DNA of 64,000 nt, taken from Trichostrongylus colubriformis (Eukaryota > Nematoda > Chromadorea > Rhabditida > Trichostrongylidae). Each line of letters starts with the position of its first letter. Within the stretch, counting starts at the first letter, position 1. The notes under the pieces are model-generated. The model had not been told where the DNA came from. It made no database searches and saw nothing but the letters and a program-made list of their open reading frames with translations. Of this stretch, positions 33,211-44,744 are shown one piece after another. The stretch spans positions 35,055,426 to 35,119,425 of the forward strand of contig OZ022256.1 in the NCBI GenBank assembly GCA_963978905.1, given 5' to 3'. The translations under genes and the position numbers were made by a program.

Positions 33211-36200
33211 TAGATTCTTATATCTACCATTGTTCCTGACTTCCTGGATAAGGTAAGTTGTTCCATAGTTATTTTTCAATGTCCTATGTGCACAACTTTT
33301 TAAATATGCGATAACTGGATTTTCTGTGAACATGGTTATGTTTATCATGTCTTTGCACGTTTCTTACCCATTTGTTGTCATCATCGTTTGTTTTTCGACC
33401 AGCTGTTATACTGCAGTGTCTTTGATGTGTTCCTATATTTGTCAGGGACTGTCTTTGACATTGTTGTAAAAACCGCAGCTGCTCTGAATTGTGCATTTTT
33501 GTTGCTCCAGTAAATTAGCGATCTCTTTTTCACTTCTTCGCTCTTAGCCACCGCTTTTCTCCCCTCAATACCCACCGACCAGGCAAAGCGGCTACAAGTA
33601 CCAAAGGCCCCGTATTCAAGGAGTAGTTTACCATAGCTTTTCCGATTCGGCCCTATCATTCATGCTAAACATTCCATCCAGTTCTGGTTTCTTTTATAAC
33701 CTCTGATGGTGTCTTTAACGACGCAGTCTTTTGTGAAAAGAGCTCGAACTGGGCGCGCAACGCTAGTCCCATTTGAGTGGTTTACAGCCCGCCTTCCAAG
33801 TTTCACCAAACACCGTCTTCTTCTATCCTTACTTTCACTCATAGTAAACCCAATGTGTTTTGAGCAAAAAGATGAAAAAGTTTTGTCTAGAGAAAAAAGA
33901 TGAAAAAATCACTGAATCACTATAACCATTTATGCAATCATGGTCATCACAGTACAAATCATTCAGGTACATCCATCTGGACTATAACGTTGATGTGAGA
34001 AGTTTCATAGGAGTTCTTTCAGAAACAAACAAACAAAAAGCAATCACGACTTTGCTTGCTCGGAAACAAGTACACCGTCAGCCAGAGAGAGTGTGCGCAG
34101 TCAGCAGAGAAAAGACGCCGAATCACAGAAGCGGGATAAAGGAAAATCTATGTTTCACATCGACCAAAACTTTCAAAATAATGTCAAAGAGTGTCATCGA
34201 CAGTAATAAGAACACTTCAATGACACAGTAATGAAAAACAGGTCGGAAACAGGAAGAATGAATAAAGAACAAAAACAGAAATGAATAAAAGGGAGAAAAC
34301 ACTATCAAATCACACTGAAAACATGCAAAACTACCCACAAGCAAATGCATTATCACAACAACTAACTAACCTCTCGAAAAGTCGAACACAAATATTAGAG
34401 AGTAATAGAATACATCGCCTAAGTCACCTGATGGGCTCCTCGAAATCACAAATTTCTCAAGAAACATGGAAGTAATTATAAAGACATCATCGAGAAAGAT
34501 ATCACCATGTACAAATTTGAGCAGTTTGGAAATTGACATTCACCAGCGATGACAGTCGCTAATTTGGTGATCCAAGAAGGGGATTAAGTGCACAAGTGGT
34601 AGTATAACAACACAGCACTTTCCTGCAAAAATGTGCTTAAAAAGGCAAGAAAACACAATTCGAAGTGTGTTTTCTTGCCTTTTTTACAACAACAACGAAG
34701 TGAAACATTTGATAAGCAACAGCCACTAACATCCCAAAATGACACCAATTAGTAAAATACATGAGCAACAAATGAGAACAGAAAAGTGAACACTGTGATG
34801 CAGGGAAATCCGCTGTTACCTGTTACAAGACAAAACCACACAGGGGACAAAATACCACGAAAATAGGAAAATACAAACTGAATGCGTGCATAGTTGGCGA
34901 AAAACAAAGGCATTATCACAAAAAAAAACTCGCCTCTAGAAAATGAAGCTTGTGGCTAACTAGAAATATTACAGAAAATAAGAATAAAACGCCGAAGTCA
35001 GCAATACGGCTCGAGGAATCAGCTGATACGCGAATGTCTACCAACAACACCCCAAACGACGCCCACGCGGCCACCATGCGACTCGGGCGTCTCAAAATGA
35101 TCGTTGGGCTGGCATGAGCGGCCGAGCTGTCTTCTGGAGCTCCATGCGCTGCCATGAATCATCATCATGCCTCGTTACGTTCACAGCCCGCCCGCCTGCG
35201 TGGGGAACTATTTGATCATGTGAAGAGGTTGCAATGGTTCTCTAATTCTGAAATGTGCCTTCAAATCTTTGAGCGGTAGCTTCATCTTTACGCCACACAT
35301 TTGAAATATTTTGTATATGTCTACTCTATAATTCATGGCAACATCTTTCCTACATTTGATCTGGAACATGTTTTACGAATGTTCACCCTACAAAAAATAC
35401 TGAGCCAAGACAAATTTTAGAATTTAGTCAGTGGCCCGGACTACGGTACCGCACAGTGCCACCCATAAATTGTCCAATACATTTCCGCAGAGTGATTCGG
35501 AAATTCTCCAAGTAAAAATTATGATCAGAATGGTCGTGCGAGCATAGACACCAATTCCAGCTGAAAAAAAGAATTTTTTTGCTCTAAGTGATTTGAGAAT
35601 GCCGTTTCTATCGTTCTGAAAATTGTAACAGCCACCCCATGTTTTCTGGTCGCTTCAACCTTCACTTGCTGTGTGTGTATTGTGTTCATTCATTCTCTCA
35701 TCTTCTGGTAGAGGGAAGGGGAAAACTGAAATTTGGTACTTGGCAAATTGGCACAGAAAGAGCAATTAACTTAAAATAAACTCTGGAGATGTCCGAACAC
35801 GAGATCGCGGCAAAATTAGTAAGGGCTTGTGCAGTCTGCACAAATGTCAGTTGGATTGTGCAGGGTGTGAAAGCAACAGATGGGTTCGAGGTCTTATCAC
35901 GACTTCCGATAGAAAAGGTGCAGCATATCGAAACAGAAGTCAAACTGGGTCATGCTGGGCCATGCTCGCGACGAGATCTTCGCTGGAACTTGGTGTGTTA
36001 ATAAAAACTGTTTATCGGGTCCTTGAGAAGTGCAACTTTGTTTGTAAGCGATAAATGAAAAGGGCATTTTTCAGTGTCCCTAACATCGCGAAAACAAGAC
36101 CGATTTCGCTGAGAGCTTGATAAAAGCAGATCAATTCGAGGCGCCTGATATGTCCCAGAGTTTGCACACCTTCCTCTCATTGATTTTCTCCGCGTTAAGC

Positions 36201-36877
36201 TCTCCGATGAATAAAGACCTGTTATGACGGCTCGGACGGCTACCGGCATGGTTGCATAGGGAACAGACTTCACTTTCCAAAAAGCACTTAATTTTGGAGA
36301 TGTTATGGTGCGGGCTCAAAACACTTTGCAAATTTTCACTTCTTTTTTGAATGATGAACTATCTCATTTCCTAGTTTACGTGCGTACCCTTGCCTTCGTC
36401 GAACTCAAAATCTTCGTCGAAATCTTGTTTTGATATAAGTTAGTGAGGCATTTTATGTCAACCAGAGCACTCGATCATGTGAAATAATCACCGAATGGAC
36501 CCTCTGATCTTGACGATGAGTGGCCCCGACAATTTGGCCAGAGAAGCCACTCTGAAGGAGCTAGTGAGATTAATAACTGACATAGAAAGATCGCACCAAG
36601 TAGAGTAAAAACATTCCGAAATACTTCACATATGCCTAGATAATCAAAACTTTTGGCTATTGACAGCAATGGAGTACCTGATGCTTTGAGAATCAGCATA
36701 ATTTCTTCTTTCTTGTTACGTCGTTGCTGAATGCCTCAATTCGTTCACTGACTGTATTATTTTACAAAACAGTGAAGGCACTTCCAAAACAAGTAATGAG
36801 AAAATCGCACTGATTACTCCTTTTACTTAGAAGATTTTCAAATTAATCCGTGAACAGCTTTTGGGCAATTCATAGGT
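33211..36877. other. 3.7 kb without a recognised gene
   Basis: Only short frames without known domains. A 19-bp perfect hairpin is at 34639-34684. The region is A-rich on the plus strand between 33900 and 34900. Confidence 0.4.
34639..34684. repeat. Perfect 19-bp inverted repeat
   Basis: AAAAAGGCAAGAAAACACA, an 8-base loop, then the exact complement ending in TTTTT. It could be a foldback microelement or a hairpin transcript; no precursor evidence is visible. Confidence 0.55.
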
Positions 36878-36882
36878 GCCTG

Positions 36883-37160
36883 TGTTCTGGTATCCCATCA
36901 GAACCCAGCGCTAATCGTTTCATCCAGCGTTCCTCACTTTACCCAAGGCATTTCACGAGCACATCGCCTGCACTTATTAGCTCAGAGAGCACCTAGGGTG
37001 TGACCTCGCTTGATACTGAGGGGCACACCCGGTAATAAGCACATTCTTTGACAATGCACTACCCAAGTGCACCCGCTATTCACCTATAGAGCATTTTACC
37101 ACCTACTACCAACTGTATTAGACGTATCAATAAACCTCCAACAACTACAAGTCCTACACA
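36883..37160 (+). repeat. Left LTR
   Basis: TG...CA boundaries. It is close to the right LTR, with scattered substitutions and a two-base length difference, so the insertion is old enough to have diverged noticeably. Confidence 0.8.
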
Positions 37161-37445
37161 GTTCTGGTGCAATCGGCAAGGAAAGGATCATGGCAGGTAG
37201 TTGTCAGTACAGATTTCGTGTACCAATTTGTAATCGATTTGCTCACTCTATTTGAATATTTTGCAAAAATTTCATTTCTAATCTTAATTGCTCTGATTTT
37301 TCAAAAGGCGTAGAAATGTCGCTTTTTTTATGAAGAAAGCGATTGTCAGCAACTCTAGGTACATCTCGCAAGCCTTATTAAGCTTTAGCGAGTACAATCA
37401 AAACGCCATATACCCAGATAACTGTAGCGGAGAGTTCCTTGAAAA

Positions 37446-37862
37446 GTGCCTAGAAACCTAGCACAGCTCAGCTCACTCTTACCGCGATTAAAATCTGCAA
37501 AAGAAGAGCTCGGAAATAGAGCCAACCGCTTGGAAATGTTGTGCTTTTCCATATTGTCCAAGGCAGAACAAAGCGAAATAGTAGCCGAGGCAGACATGCT
37601 AGAGGACGAATCGCAATACTCAAAACTATCGAGATATGCGCGCCTCATAATTCGCGACATACAGTTTCAACTGTTGAGACAAGAATGGCCTTACGAAGGC
37701 CTCAAAAATGCAAGAGCCTGTCACAGCACATCCTGTACAGTGCAAAACAACGCAACATGTCGAAGACGTAACCCAATTTCTAAAAAAGCTGCGCTTGAAA
37801 TTCCCTGTTTTCAGCAAAAAATCCGTGTTCTATACTGTGCCGACTATACCCAAAGTGGTTAA
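37446..37862 (+). CDS. Gag-like frame of the LTR element
   Basis: This is a 138-codon frame between the LTRs. It begins MPRNLAQLSSLLPRLKSAKE and is predicted mostly helical and charged up to about residue 85 (SEIVAEADMLEDESQYSKL, IIRDIQFQLL). It then turns Cys-rich (CHSTSCTVQNNATC), but not in a CCHC knuckle. Its position next to the primer site is where gag is expected. The start may lie further upstream because a short frame precedes it. I do not recognise the family with certainty. Confidence 0.4.
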   Translation: MPRNLAQLSSLLPRLKSAKEELGNRANRLEMLCFSILSKAEQSEIVAEADMLEDESQYSKLSRYARLIIRDIQFQLLRQEWPYEGLKNARACHSTSCTVQNNATCRRRNPISKKAALEIPCFQQKIRVLYCADYTQSG

Positions 37863-38627
37863 CTCTGTGCACATTCACCGACACATGACGGCCTCAGAAA
37901 ACCGCCATTGTTCGAAAGCGTGAACGCAGACCCTCTCACAAACGCAGAACAGACTGCTTATTCCTCAGTATATGAAAATAGTTTTGAAGCAAATACTTGC
38001 TTAGATGATCGCAGAAAAAAAAACCGTGTCCTACAAAGTACACCATAGCCGACCTTAGTGCAGAATATGAGATCATAGATAAAAAGCCAGACATACCACG
38101 TCGTCGTGTAAGAAAAAATAGCAAGCAATATTATTCCAGCGAAAGCAGTCGCAACATTCAGAGGCCCGATTCTGAGGAACAAAGTCGTAAAAACAAAAAA
38201 TAATTTCGTTGTTAAGGTCACACAAAACCATGTGAGACACTGTAACCCCCTCTTGACACTGTAACAGGGTAGATATGTCATTTTATGGCTGGAATAGCCA
38301 CTGCTACTTGTCTACTTCAAATAGTTCCAAGTTAATTTTCAATCCATTGTTTATGATGCGGGCATTCGCTCAATAATCATCATTTCACCAACTTAATCTC
38401 AGCATTTTCACTCCACTGTCAACCCACTTGATGAACGAGATGTCAGAGCAACCACAAACCACTACCAATCCCGGGAAATTCTAGGCTTCACCAAGGATTC
38501 TACAGTCTGCGATTTATTTGCTTCACATGATTGCTTTCTTAACACCATAGCGTTTGACTTACTCGCTTGTTCACTTAGTTAACAAACCCGATTATAATAT
38601 CTATCATCCCCTTTTATCGCCGCGGAG

Positions 38628-38903
38628 TGTTCTGGTATCCCAGCAGCCCAGCGCTAAGCGTTTCATCTAGCGTTCCTCACTTTACCTCGAGCATTTCACC
38701 AGCACATCGCCTGCACTTATTAGCTGAGAGAGCACCTAGAGTGTGACCTCGCTTGATACTGAGGGGCACACCCGATAATAAGCACACTCTTCGACAATGC
38801 ACTACCCAAGTGCACCCGCTAAACACCTATGGAGCATTCTACCACCTACTACCAACTGTACTAGACGTATCAATGAACCTCCAACAACTACAAGTTCTAC
38901 ACA
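38628..38903 (+). repeat. Right LTR
   Basis: Matches the left LTR over its full length and is followed directly by GCCTG. The polypurine tract expected in front is weak (CGGAG). Confidence 0.8.
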
Positions 38904-38908
38904 GCCTG

Positions 38909-39704
38909 TATCATAATGCAGAGCACCGTATACTTGGCAGGATGTCAGTTAATTTACGCACACTACCACGTGTAATACACGACAATGTTACGAAAAATGG
39001 TATCCATGATTACCGACTGATCAGCATGATCACCAAATTCAACTTCCGGTCCCGTAGCTCCCACTGCTTTCTTGGACTTGAAATTACACATGAAATTTGA
39101 ACTGAAATTCCTGTGTAACATGGAAGTTATACAGACCATTTTACTCATTGATACCCATATCGTTGTAATCGCAAGCATACTTGCATAACTTCGCCGCGAA
39201 TAGTGTGAGCGAGCCAAATGGTTATTTACCAGTTGGAGTGGTCATTCTTAATTGTTTCTCTAGGCTTTGAAAACAACCATTACTTGGAAGTTCAGTAAGT
39301 TTGATTGGACCATACCTTTGTGTTCGACCGGATTGATCAATGGCAGTTGTTTCACTGAGCACCTAAGTGTAGCTTTTGCTAGCGACCGATATTCATAGTT
39401 TTTTAAAAATGCTCCACTATTTCGAATATCAGATGGTCTAGCAGTTCATGCGCTATTGCGAACGGTATCGCTCACAATGTGATTCCGTCTTTTGCGGCAA
39501 TTACAAACCTACGTTGCATCTTAATCATTCATGTATATTGCGGTGCGAAAGGCAAACGTCATTATTGGAAAGGGTAGGCAGCTTAGCGGGCGATAAATCG
39601 CTAAACCTGATATCAGAGCATAGAACAAATGTGTTCCCACAGTGTCACTGAACATCAAACATTTCAACTAAGGAGTGAAATAACTCTACGAGAATACAAC
39701 TGAC
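38909..39704. other. Spacer, nothing recognised
   Basis: Short frames only, no repeat partner in the window. Confidence 0.4.
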
Positions 39705-39895
39705 ATCTTTACAGCGGACAACTCGGAAAGTCAGTGTGTTGATGCGAACGTGAAACGAATACACACCACGGCGCCGCGCTTTTGAATCCGGGTTTTTCAC
39801 CGATTATATTCTGAGTTTGGATGTTCCTGACAAAATGATCATTTCTTTGCATCTTCCTCTTCCTTCGGACCCCTTCCGATTCCTTTGATGTCCCG
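39705..39895 (+). repeat. Dispersed repeat, second copy at 59572-59747
   Basis: 'agcggacaactcggaaagtc' opens both copies and 'atttctttgcatctt/ccct' and 'ggacccc' close them. About 180 bp are shared, with substitutions and small indels. It is non-coding. Confidence 0.6.
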
Positions 39896-40300
39896 TCTCG
39901 CCTTGCAAATCAACAATGATTATCAACTCCCCAGCGATAACGTGAAAAGCAAAACGGATTTGGCGGCATTTCCGTTTTAACGCTGAATATCTAATCTTAT
40001 CACCCATTAACAAAGTGGATCACCACCATCAGTTCCCGACTCACCCCACATATCACCTATGGGTGGAAACGCGTAATAGTCAACCCAGAAGAGGCAACGA
40101 ATTTGGTAATATGCGCCTTTCGACACTCCTTATCAGCTATCACTTCCAGTCCTCCACCGCTAGAGTCCCGTCACCACCCCCTGTATCACTTGTAAAATTC
40201 AGCATCCCACCATTGCTGTGACGCGAGATATGGGTTTTGTGACAAACAGATGGGCACACACACGCACAGTATACTAAGCGATGTTCATAGAGTGAGTTAG
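39896..40300 (-). mobile_element. Helitron 5' fragment (H1-H4 family), diverged
   Basis: On the minus strand it reads CGCTTAGTATACTGTG, GTGTGTGTGCCCATCTG, CACAAAACCCATATCTC and then two ~150-bp units, in the same order as the 5' part of H1-H4. The first ~10 bases are altered and the 3' end is missing. Confidence 0.65.
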
Positions 40301-40584
40301 TAAGAAGATGGTGCAGTCTTTTTATTATCTTTATTAACTTTTTTATTACCTCAGAATAATCCATTTACTTCTAGTGTCACTAGCATTTTTTTCATTGTGT
40401 CTCCAACAGAGCGGTGCACCGCTTTGACGATAAGGTCGATTTGCGATTTTACGAGTTTGCGGCTCTGCGATTTTGCTATGTCGCGGCTCCGCACGGGAAG
40501 GTTCGCCAGGCGATCTAAATGGCCACGTCGGCAATGACTAGAGAAACTACATGGGGGCAGAGGGATAAGGATCAGGAATGCTGT

Positions 40585-40765
40585 CGGAGAGAAGATGCTT
40601 GACCGGGCCACAGCTTACGACATGGCCATCAGCAGCATGCTCTTCGCGAGAAGAGAAACTCAGAAGGTAATCTACAGTAGCGGAGGGAGACAAATAGAAA
40701 TGGACCGTGCGTGTAAGAAGACGGTTCCAGAGAAGAGCAAGGGAGTTCAAGGCATCGCCTGAGTA
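40585..40765 (+). pseudogene. RTE-type endonuclease fragment (plus strand)
   Basis: Plus-strand translation reads EKMLDRATAYDMAISSMLF, RRETQKVIYSSGGRQIEMD. This matches the region of RTE endonucleases where a '(V/I)(T/I)YxSGGRxTxID' motif follows the 'AxxxxLxIxxTxF' helix. It is followed by stops. Confidence 0.65.
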
Positions 40766-41308
40766 GGAATCACAATTGAAATGGAGCTTCCCAAGAAAAT
40801 AAGGGAAGAATTGAGTGAAGAGTCAACAAGTAGTGAAACGGAAGAACGAAGCCTGCAAACGTTTGCAGAAGACGCTGAGCGAGGAAGATTTCATTGCCTA
40901 TGAGCGTTGCAAGGGCCTCGCCGAAGCAATCTCGCAAGCGTAGAGTTCGTCTTCAGGCTGGCTAAGGCCCGACAGTGAGCCACTCAAGACATCAGTGGTG
41001 CAGACCGTGAAAAGCAGGGGCAATGCCATCCTGAGGAGGTCAGTTGCGGTAAATTGTAGGTTGTAGGAGTATTTGACTAAAAGAGGAGTTTTCTCGTAAC
41101 CGGGGCGCGTTACCCTGCCTATTATCAATCAAATCGATGTCGGAAGTATTTACCCTTGACCAAATGGAAGTTATGGGAAAGAGTAACAACAGTGATGAAC
41201 ACAATATCAAATTGGCATAATAACCGCTATGAGATGAGCACAGAAGCAATCTGTAGGAAAATTTTTATACTGAATGATGGCCTACAATCACATTGACCAG
41301 TTTACTAA

Positions 41309-42815
41309 TTATATTGTAATCATCTGTTTGTGACTAATGAACTTGTTACTATATATACACTTTACCATATTAGTCACTATAAGTTCCTCAGGATATCCAT
41401 TAGATGTAAGAAAGCTAAACATATCATGTATCTTGCCAATGAACACCGACATATCAGTGCAGGTAATGGCTATCCTAAGTGTTTGAGCATATATAGCTGA
41501 GCCTTTTGTGTTATTAGAAATGTTTGTATCATGATGCGGAAACCTGATAACCGTAAATTCAAAATCATCCGTTTTATTATAAAATCTGATTTTTACTTTA
41601 TTAGCTTCTATTTCAATAGTCAAGTCTAAGTAACTGGTACAAGTTTCTGAAAGGTGAGTCTTTTCAACTGCTATAGTTTCTTTATAATCCATTCATCTAT
41701 GACTGCTTCCTCACGGTTGCATAAGACTAATAAATCATCCATATATCTATGGTATAAACAATTCATTCCTATTGTACTTCTTATTTTTAAAGTAATTACA
41801 TTCCAATATGGAAAGGGTGAGATCGGCCAATAGTGGGCTAAAGTTGCCACCTTGAGGAACTCCTCCGTTTTGCTTGAAAACATTGCCTCCAAAAATACAA
41901 TAGCTGTCTTTAAGTAAGTATTCAATTAAAAATATTAGGTCGGTGCTGTTGTAATATCTAAAATCCTTTTTAATTATTTTGCCATCAGTATGGAATACTG
42001 TATATCCATTAGTAGCAATTAATGATTTACCCGAGGAAACATATTTGCAGTAATTGTTGCATATCATTAATTGTTAATTTGTGTTCTAGATTGGTGAACA
42101 TATCTGTAAAATCTGCCGTGTACAATTTAATGTTCTCGTGCCTGACGTTACAAAGTTCCTTACTGATGTTGATATTATTAATAGCCCAATATGTTTTGAA
42201 GGTTTTCTTTCTTCCTTGTATTACGCGTAGATAATTAATGAAATGACGTTTGATATGTGAGAAAATCACATGAAGTTCTTTGGCTAATGGTTTAATGCTG
42301 CTCCTATAAGCTCCGGTGATAAATCGAAACTTAACCGGATCTTTATGTAGCTTTGGCAGTGCATATATCACCGGTAGATCTGTTTCTGTGTTATTGCATA
42401 ATTTATTTTGTGCGCAAAATTGTTTGTGACTCATGATCGGTGTGTGTCTACTAATATCTGGTAAGCTCATAAGTTTTTTTGTGTAATGATTTACGAAGGT
42501 CCCGCTATTAAAATCATATTTGATTCCCATCTCCTCCGTGACAGTAGTAATGTAAAATTTTTTGCAAATAATACCATAGTTATTGCTGGCTTTATCAAGA
42601 GGGCAAAACACAAATCTATTATGATAATCTCTAATTCGATTTAATGATACTTCTACTTTTTGCCTTTTAATATTATCCAGTGTAAGCAGTGGTTTTATCT
42701 TTTTATAAAAACACATGGTGAAATATCTGTTTATGATGCCCATCTTGGTATTATTAATTTTATACTTGTTGCGGAAAAAGGTAATTATTTGTTTGACAAC
42801 ACCGAAATATATCAT
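41309..42815 (-). pseudogene. Reverse transcriptase part of the permuted PLE
   Basis: RT motifs appear in order: VFCPLDKASNNYGIICKKF, LPKLHKDPVKFRFITG, LYTADFTDMFTNLEH (motif A Asp), GGVPQGGNFSPLLADLTLS, and YHRYMDDLLVLCN (motif C with both Asp). The PKLHK motif is typical of Penelope-like RTs, which are related to telomerase. Frames change near 42030, 41755 and 41690, so the copy cannot make a full protein, yet all catalytic Asp residues survive. The last piece (41692-41309) reads YLDLTIEIEANKVKIRFYNK, the thumb region. Confidence 0.8.
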
Positions 42816-43626
42816 TCTAACTTCGAATCTAGAGATTCCTGTGTCAATTCTGTACTTAGTGCCTTTATGAAGGACTTCTTTGAAGTTACTGACATCATTA
42901 ATGCTAAGATCTCCAGTTATTATATGACCATGGCGGGTATTAACGTACTTGATTTATTTTTCGGAAGTACAATCACAGTTACCCTTGATTATTTCTTCCA
43001 ATTTGGCAGCATCCAAGGACGTTAGTATCCTACTGTAATTAAATATTTTACTTGAAATAGGATTATTATACTTAAATATAATTCTAATCGGAGTATAAAC
43101 CAAATCAGAAACACTATTATTAGTTAAACGTTTAACATAACCAGAGTTGAAAATCCTGTTGAAAGGTATATCATGAAGATTCGACTTTTAAAGTGCACCA
43201 CTACATTATGCCAAGATAGTTTGGGTTTCTTAACCTCGTTAATATGAAAGTGTAAGTGCGCTAATATACATAAAATCAAAAATCTTGTCTCGTTGCTTAC
43301 ATTGGACAAAAATTGTTCATTAGAAGAAGCTTTATTCAGTTTATTGATTTCCACCTTGCTTAATGTTTTAATCAGTCTGTAGTATTGTATTAGATTAAGA
43401 GTGCCTTCTAAATTGGATATTTCCTCCACCACTTGCATGAAGCTATTTTTTTACCTATCTCCTTTAACTTTGAACCTCTGTTCAATCTATCCTTAACAAT
43501 TTTCAAAGAGAAATACGGGGTATTATGGTATAAGATAGGGTTATCAACATTAGTTATATTACCATCTCCCTTAATATTGTCATTTGAACCAAACGGATAA
43601 GATGAGTTTAATCCAGAATAACTCTA

Positions 43627-44124
43627 TTCAAGTAGAATTTTTCTATTATTACTATTGATGGAATCTAAAACAGAGACAGTAAATCCTTTCTTACAAGTGT
43701 AGAAGTGGTTATAGAAAGGCGAGTTTAGTTTATGTGAGGCTATATTCGAAAAATAATCATTAATCCTTTCTTTGAGTTTTCTGGTAGTCATTCACACATA
43801 TTGAATACCGCATTCAACACAGCTGAGACAGTACACAACATTTTTAGTGTTACAATTAGTGCCTACTTCGTTGTAGGTCCTCGCTCTAAGTCCTGTTACA
43901 TGAGATATAATGCTATTATCTTTGTTAGTTATACTACATATTCTGCAGACTTTATGACAGTTACAGCCATTGTTGACATTACCAAAATCTTTAATATAGT
44001 AACGGTTGGTCCTATCCCTTATTTTGGTGAAAAACGAGTAGCAGAAGTAGTTACAAGCATTGAATTTTATAGTTTTTTTGAGCCGGCAGCACACACCAAA
44101 AGCTTCGCGGCAAAGAGAACTCAT
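43627..44124 (-). pseudogene. GIY-YIG endonuclease part of the permuted PLE
   Basis: The frame starts MSSLCREAFGVC at 44124. It contains a zinc-binding-like CNCHKVCRIC, then KNVVYCLSCVECGIQYV, which corresponds to the G-x-x-Y and Y-V-G signatures. The expected Gly codon is TGA (43792-43794). Reading on gives MTTRKLKERI and FYNHFYTCKKGFTVSVL, normal GIY-YIG continuation, up to a TAG at 43624-43626. The simplest explanation is a GGA to TGA mutation. Confidence 0.65.
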
Positions 44125-44149
44125 CCCTATTTGTCGGGACGAGTCACGA

Positions 44150-44250
44150 AAGGTGGAGCATTATGACACGAAGCCGGTATAAAATAGTTGATGAGGGAGA
44201 TAAGGGAAGGTCTTGGGATCTCGACCTATGAGGTTTCCTCAATCCCTTTT
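44150..44250 (+). repeat. Repeat shared with 49460-49565 (opposite strand)
   Basis: 'tataaaatagttgatgaggg' plus 'agataaggg' and 'atgaggtttcc' recur in reverse complement near 49470-49520. The first copy abuts the 5' end of the permuted PLE, the second a poly-G run (49442-49454). Confidence 0.6.
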
Positions 44251-44269
44251 CATATGGTTTACTTGAGAC

Positions 44270-44425
44270 CAGTCGTCTTGGCCGGCTAGCGCCGGCCAAT
44301 CCGACTGGTCCGGGCCGGCTTCCCCGGCTCCCGCCTTCGGCGGCGTGGGGCCGGCTGCGCCGGCCCGGGAGCCGGCTTCGCCAGCTTTGGGGGCTGGCTA
44401 CGCCGACCTTACAGGGGCGACTCTC
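44270..44425. repeat. GC-rich block of GCCGGC hairpins
   Basis: GGCCGGCTAGCGCCGGCC, CCGGCTCCCGCC...GGCGGCG, GGCCGGCTGCGCCGGCC and similar palindromes are stacked in 155 bp. This is in sharp contrast to the AT-rich element on its left. Confidence 0.7.
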
Positions 44426-44713
44426 GCCTTTCGATTTTCGCGGGTGTTGGAGCACATCTACCCCTCAGAAAGCCGCCACATTGGCTTTATATTTTGCTCC
44501 TATAAGTACCTGCTTATCATAGCATATCTACCTCTCAGCAGAGCCGGCACAGTTCCACTATCACTTGTTGATTAATAGGGGTTTCACAGCTCACAGCTGC
44601 TGTGTTTGTACCTAAGGGTAAAATAGGATGTAAGAAGAAGACGAAGTCGGTATTGGTATGCGATGCATCGTTTATGTAATATACATTCCTTGTTCGCACA
44701 TCATAGACATCAC

Positions 44714-44744
44714 TCGCGCGCAATCATGTGCGCCAGCCAACTGG
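44714..44744 (+). mobile_element. Helitron 3' end fragment (H1-H4 family)
   Basis: GCGCGC AATCAT GTGCGC, then CAGCCAA and CTGG, is identical in design to the 3' ends of H1-H4. The following base is C rather than T. The rest of the element was not found upstream. Confidence 0.6.

Larger units (their letters stand above)
36883..38903 (+). mobile_element. Non-autonomous LTR retrotransposon (2021 bp)
   Basis: Two direct repeats of 278 and 276 bp flank 1467 bp. Both begin TGTTCTGGTATCCCA and end CCTACACA or TTCTACACA, and the whole is bordered by the 5-bp duplication GCCTG (36878-36882 and 38904-38908). Just inside the left LTR, TGGTGCAATCGGC (from 37165) is a plausible tRNA primer site. The interior has one gag-like frame and no protease, RT or integrase. 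A BEL/Pao-like origin is a guess from the frame's helical character and the 5-bp duplication. Confidence 0.8.
41300..44130 (-). mobile_element. Penelope-like element with N-terminal GIY-YIG (Naiad-type order)
   Basis: In transcription order (minus strand) the element has a Cys-rich segment plus GIY-YIG domain (44124-43627), a linker (43620-42820) and a Penelope-like reverse transcriptase (42815-41309). It is clearly more AT-rich than its neighbours. Canonical Penelope-like elements have the endonuclease at the C-terminus; the Naiad and Chlamys groups have it at the N-terminus. At least two in-frame stops and three frameshifts are present. A chimera of two partial copies would give the same layout. 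Confidence 0.7.

Noticed and set aside
32840..33256. Plus frame of 138 codons with a hydrophobic start
   Set aside because: Its second half translates a MITE (33056-33210) and the first half is T-rich intergenic sequence.
41040..41310. Search for a hammerhead motif downstream of the permuted PLE
   Set aside because: No CUGANGA...GAAA arrangement was found on the minus strand here.
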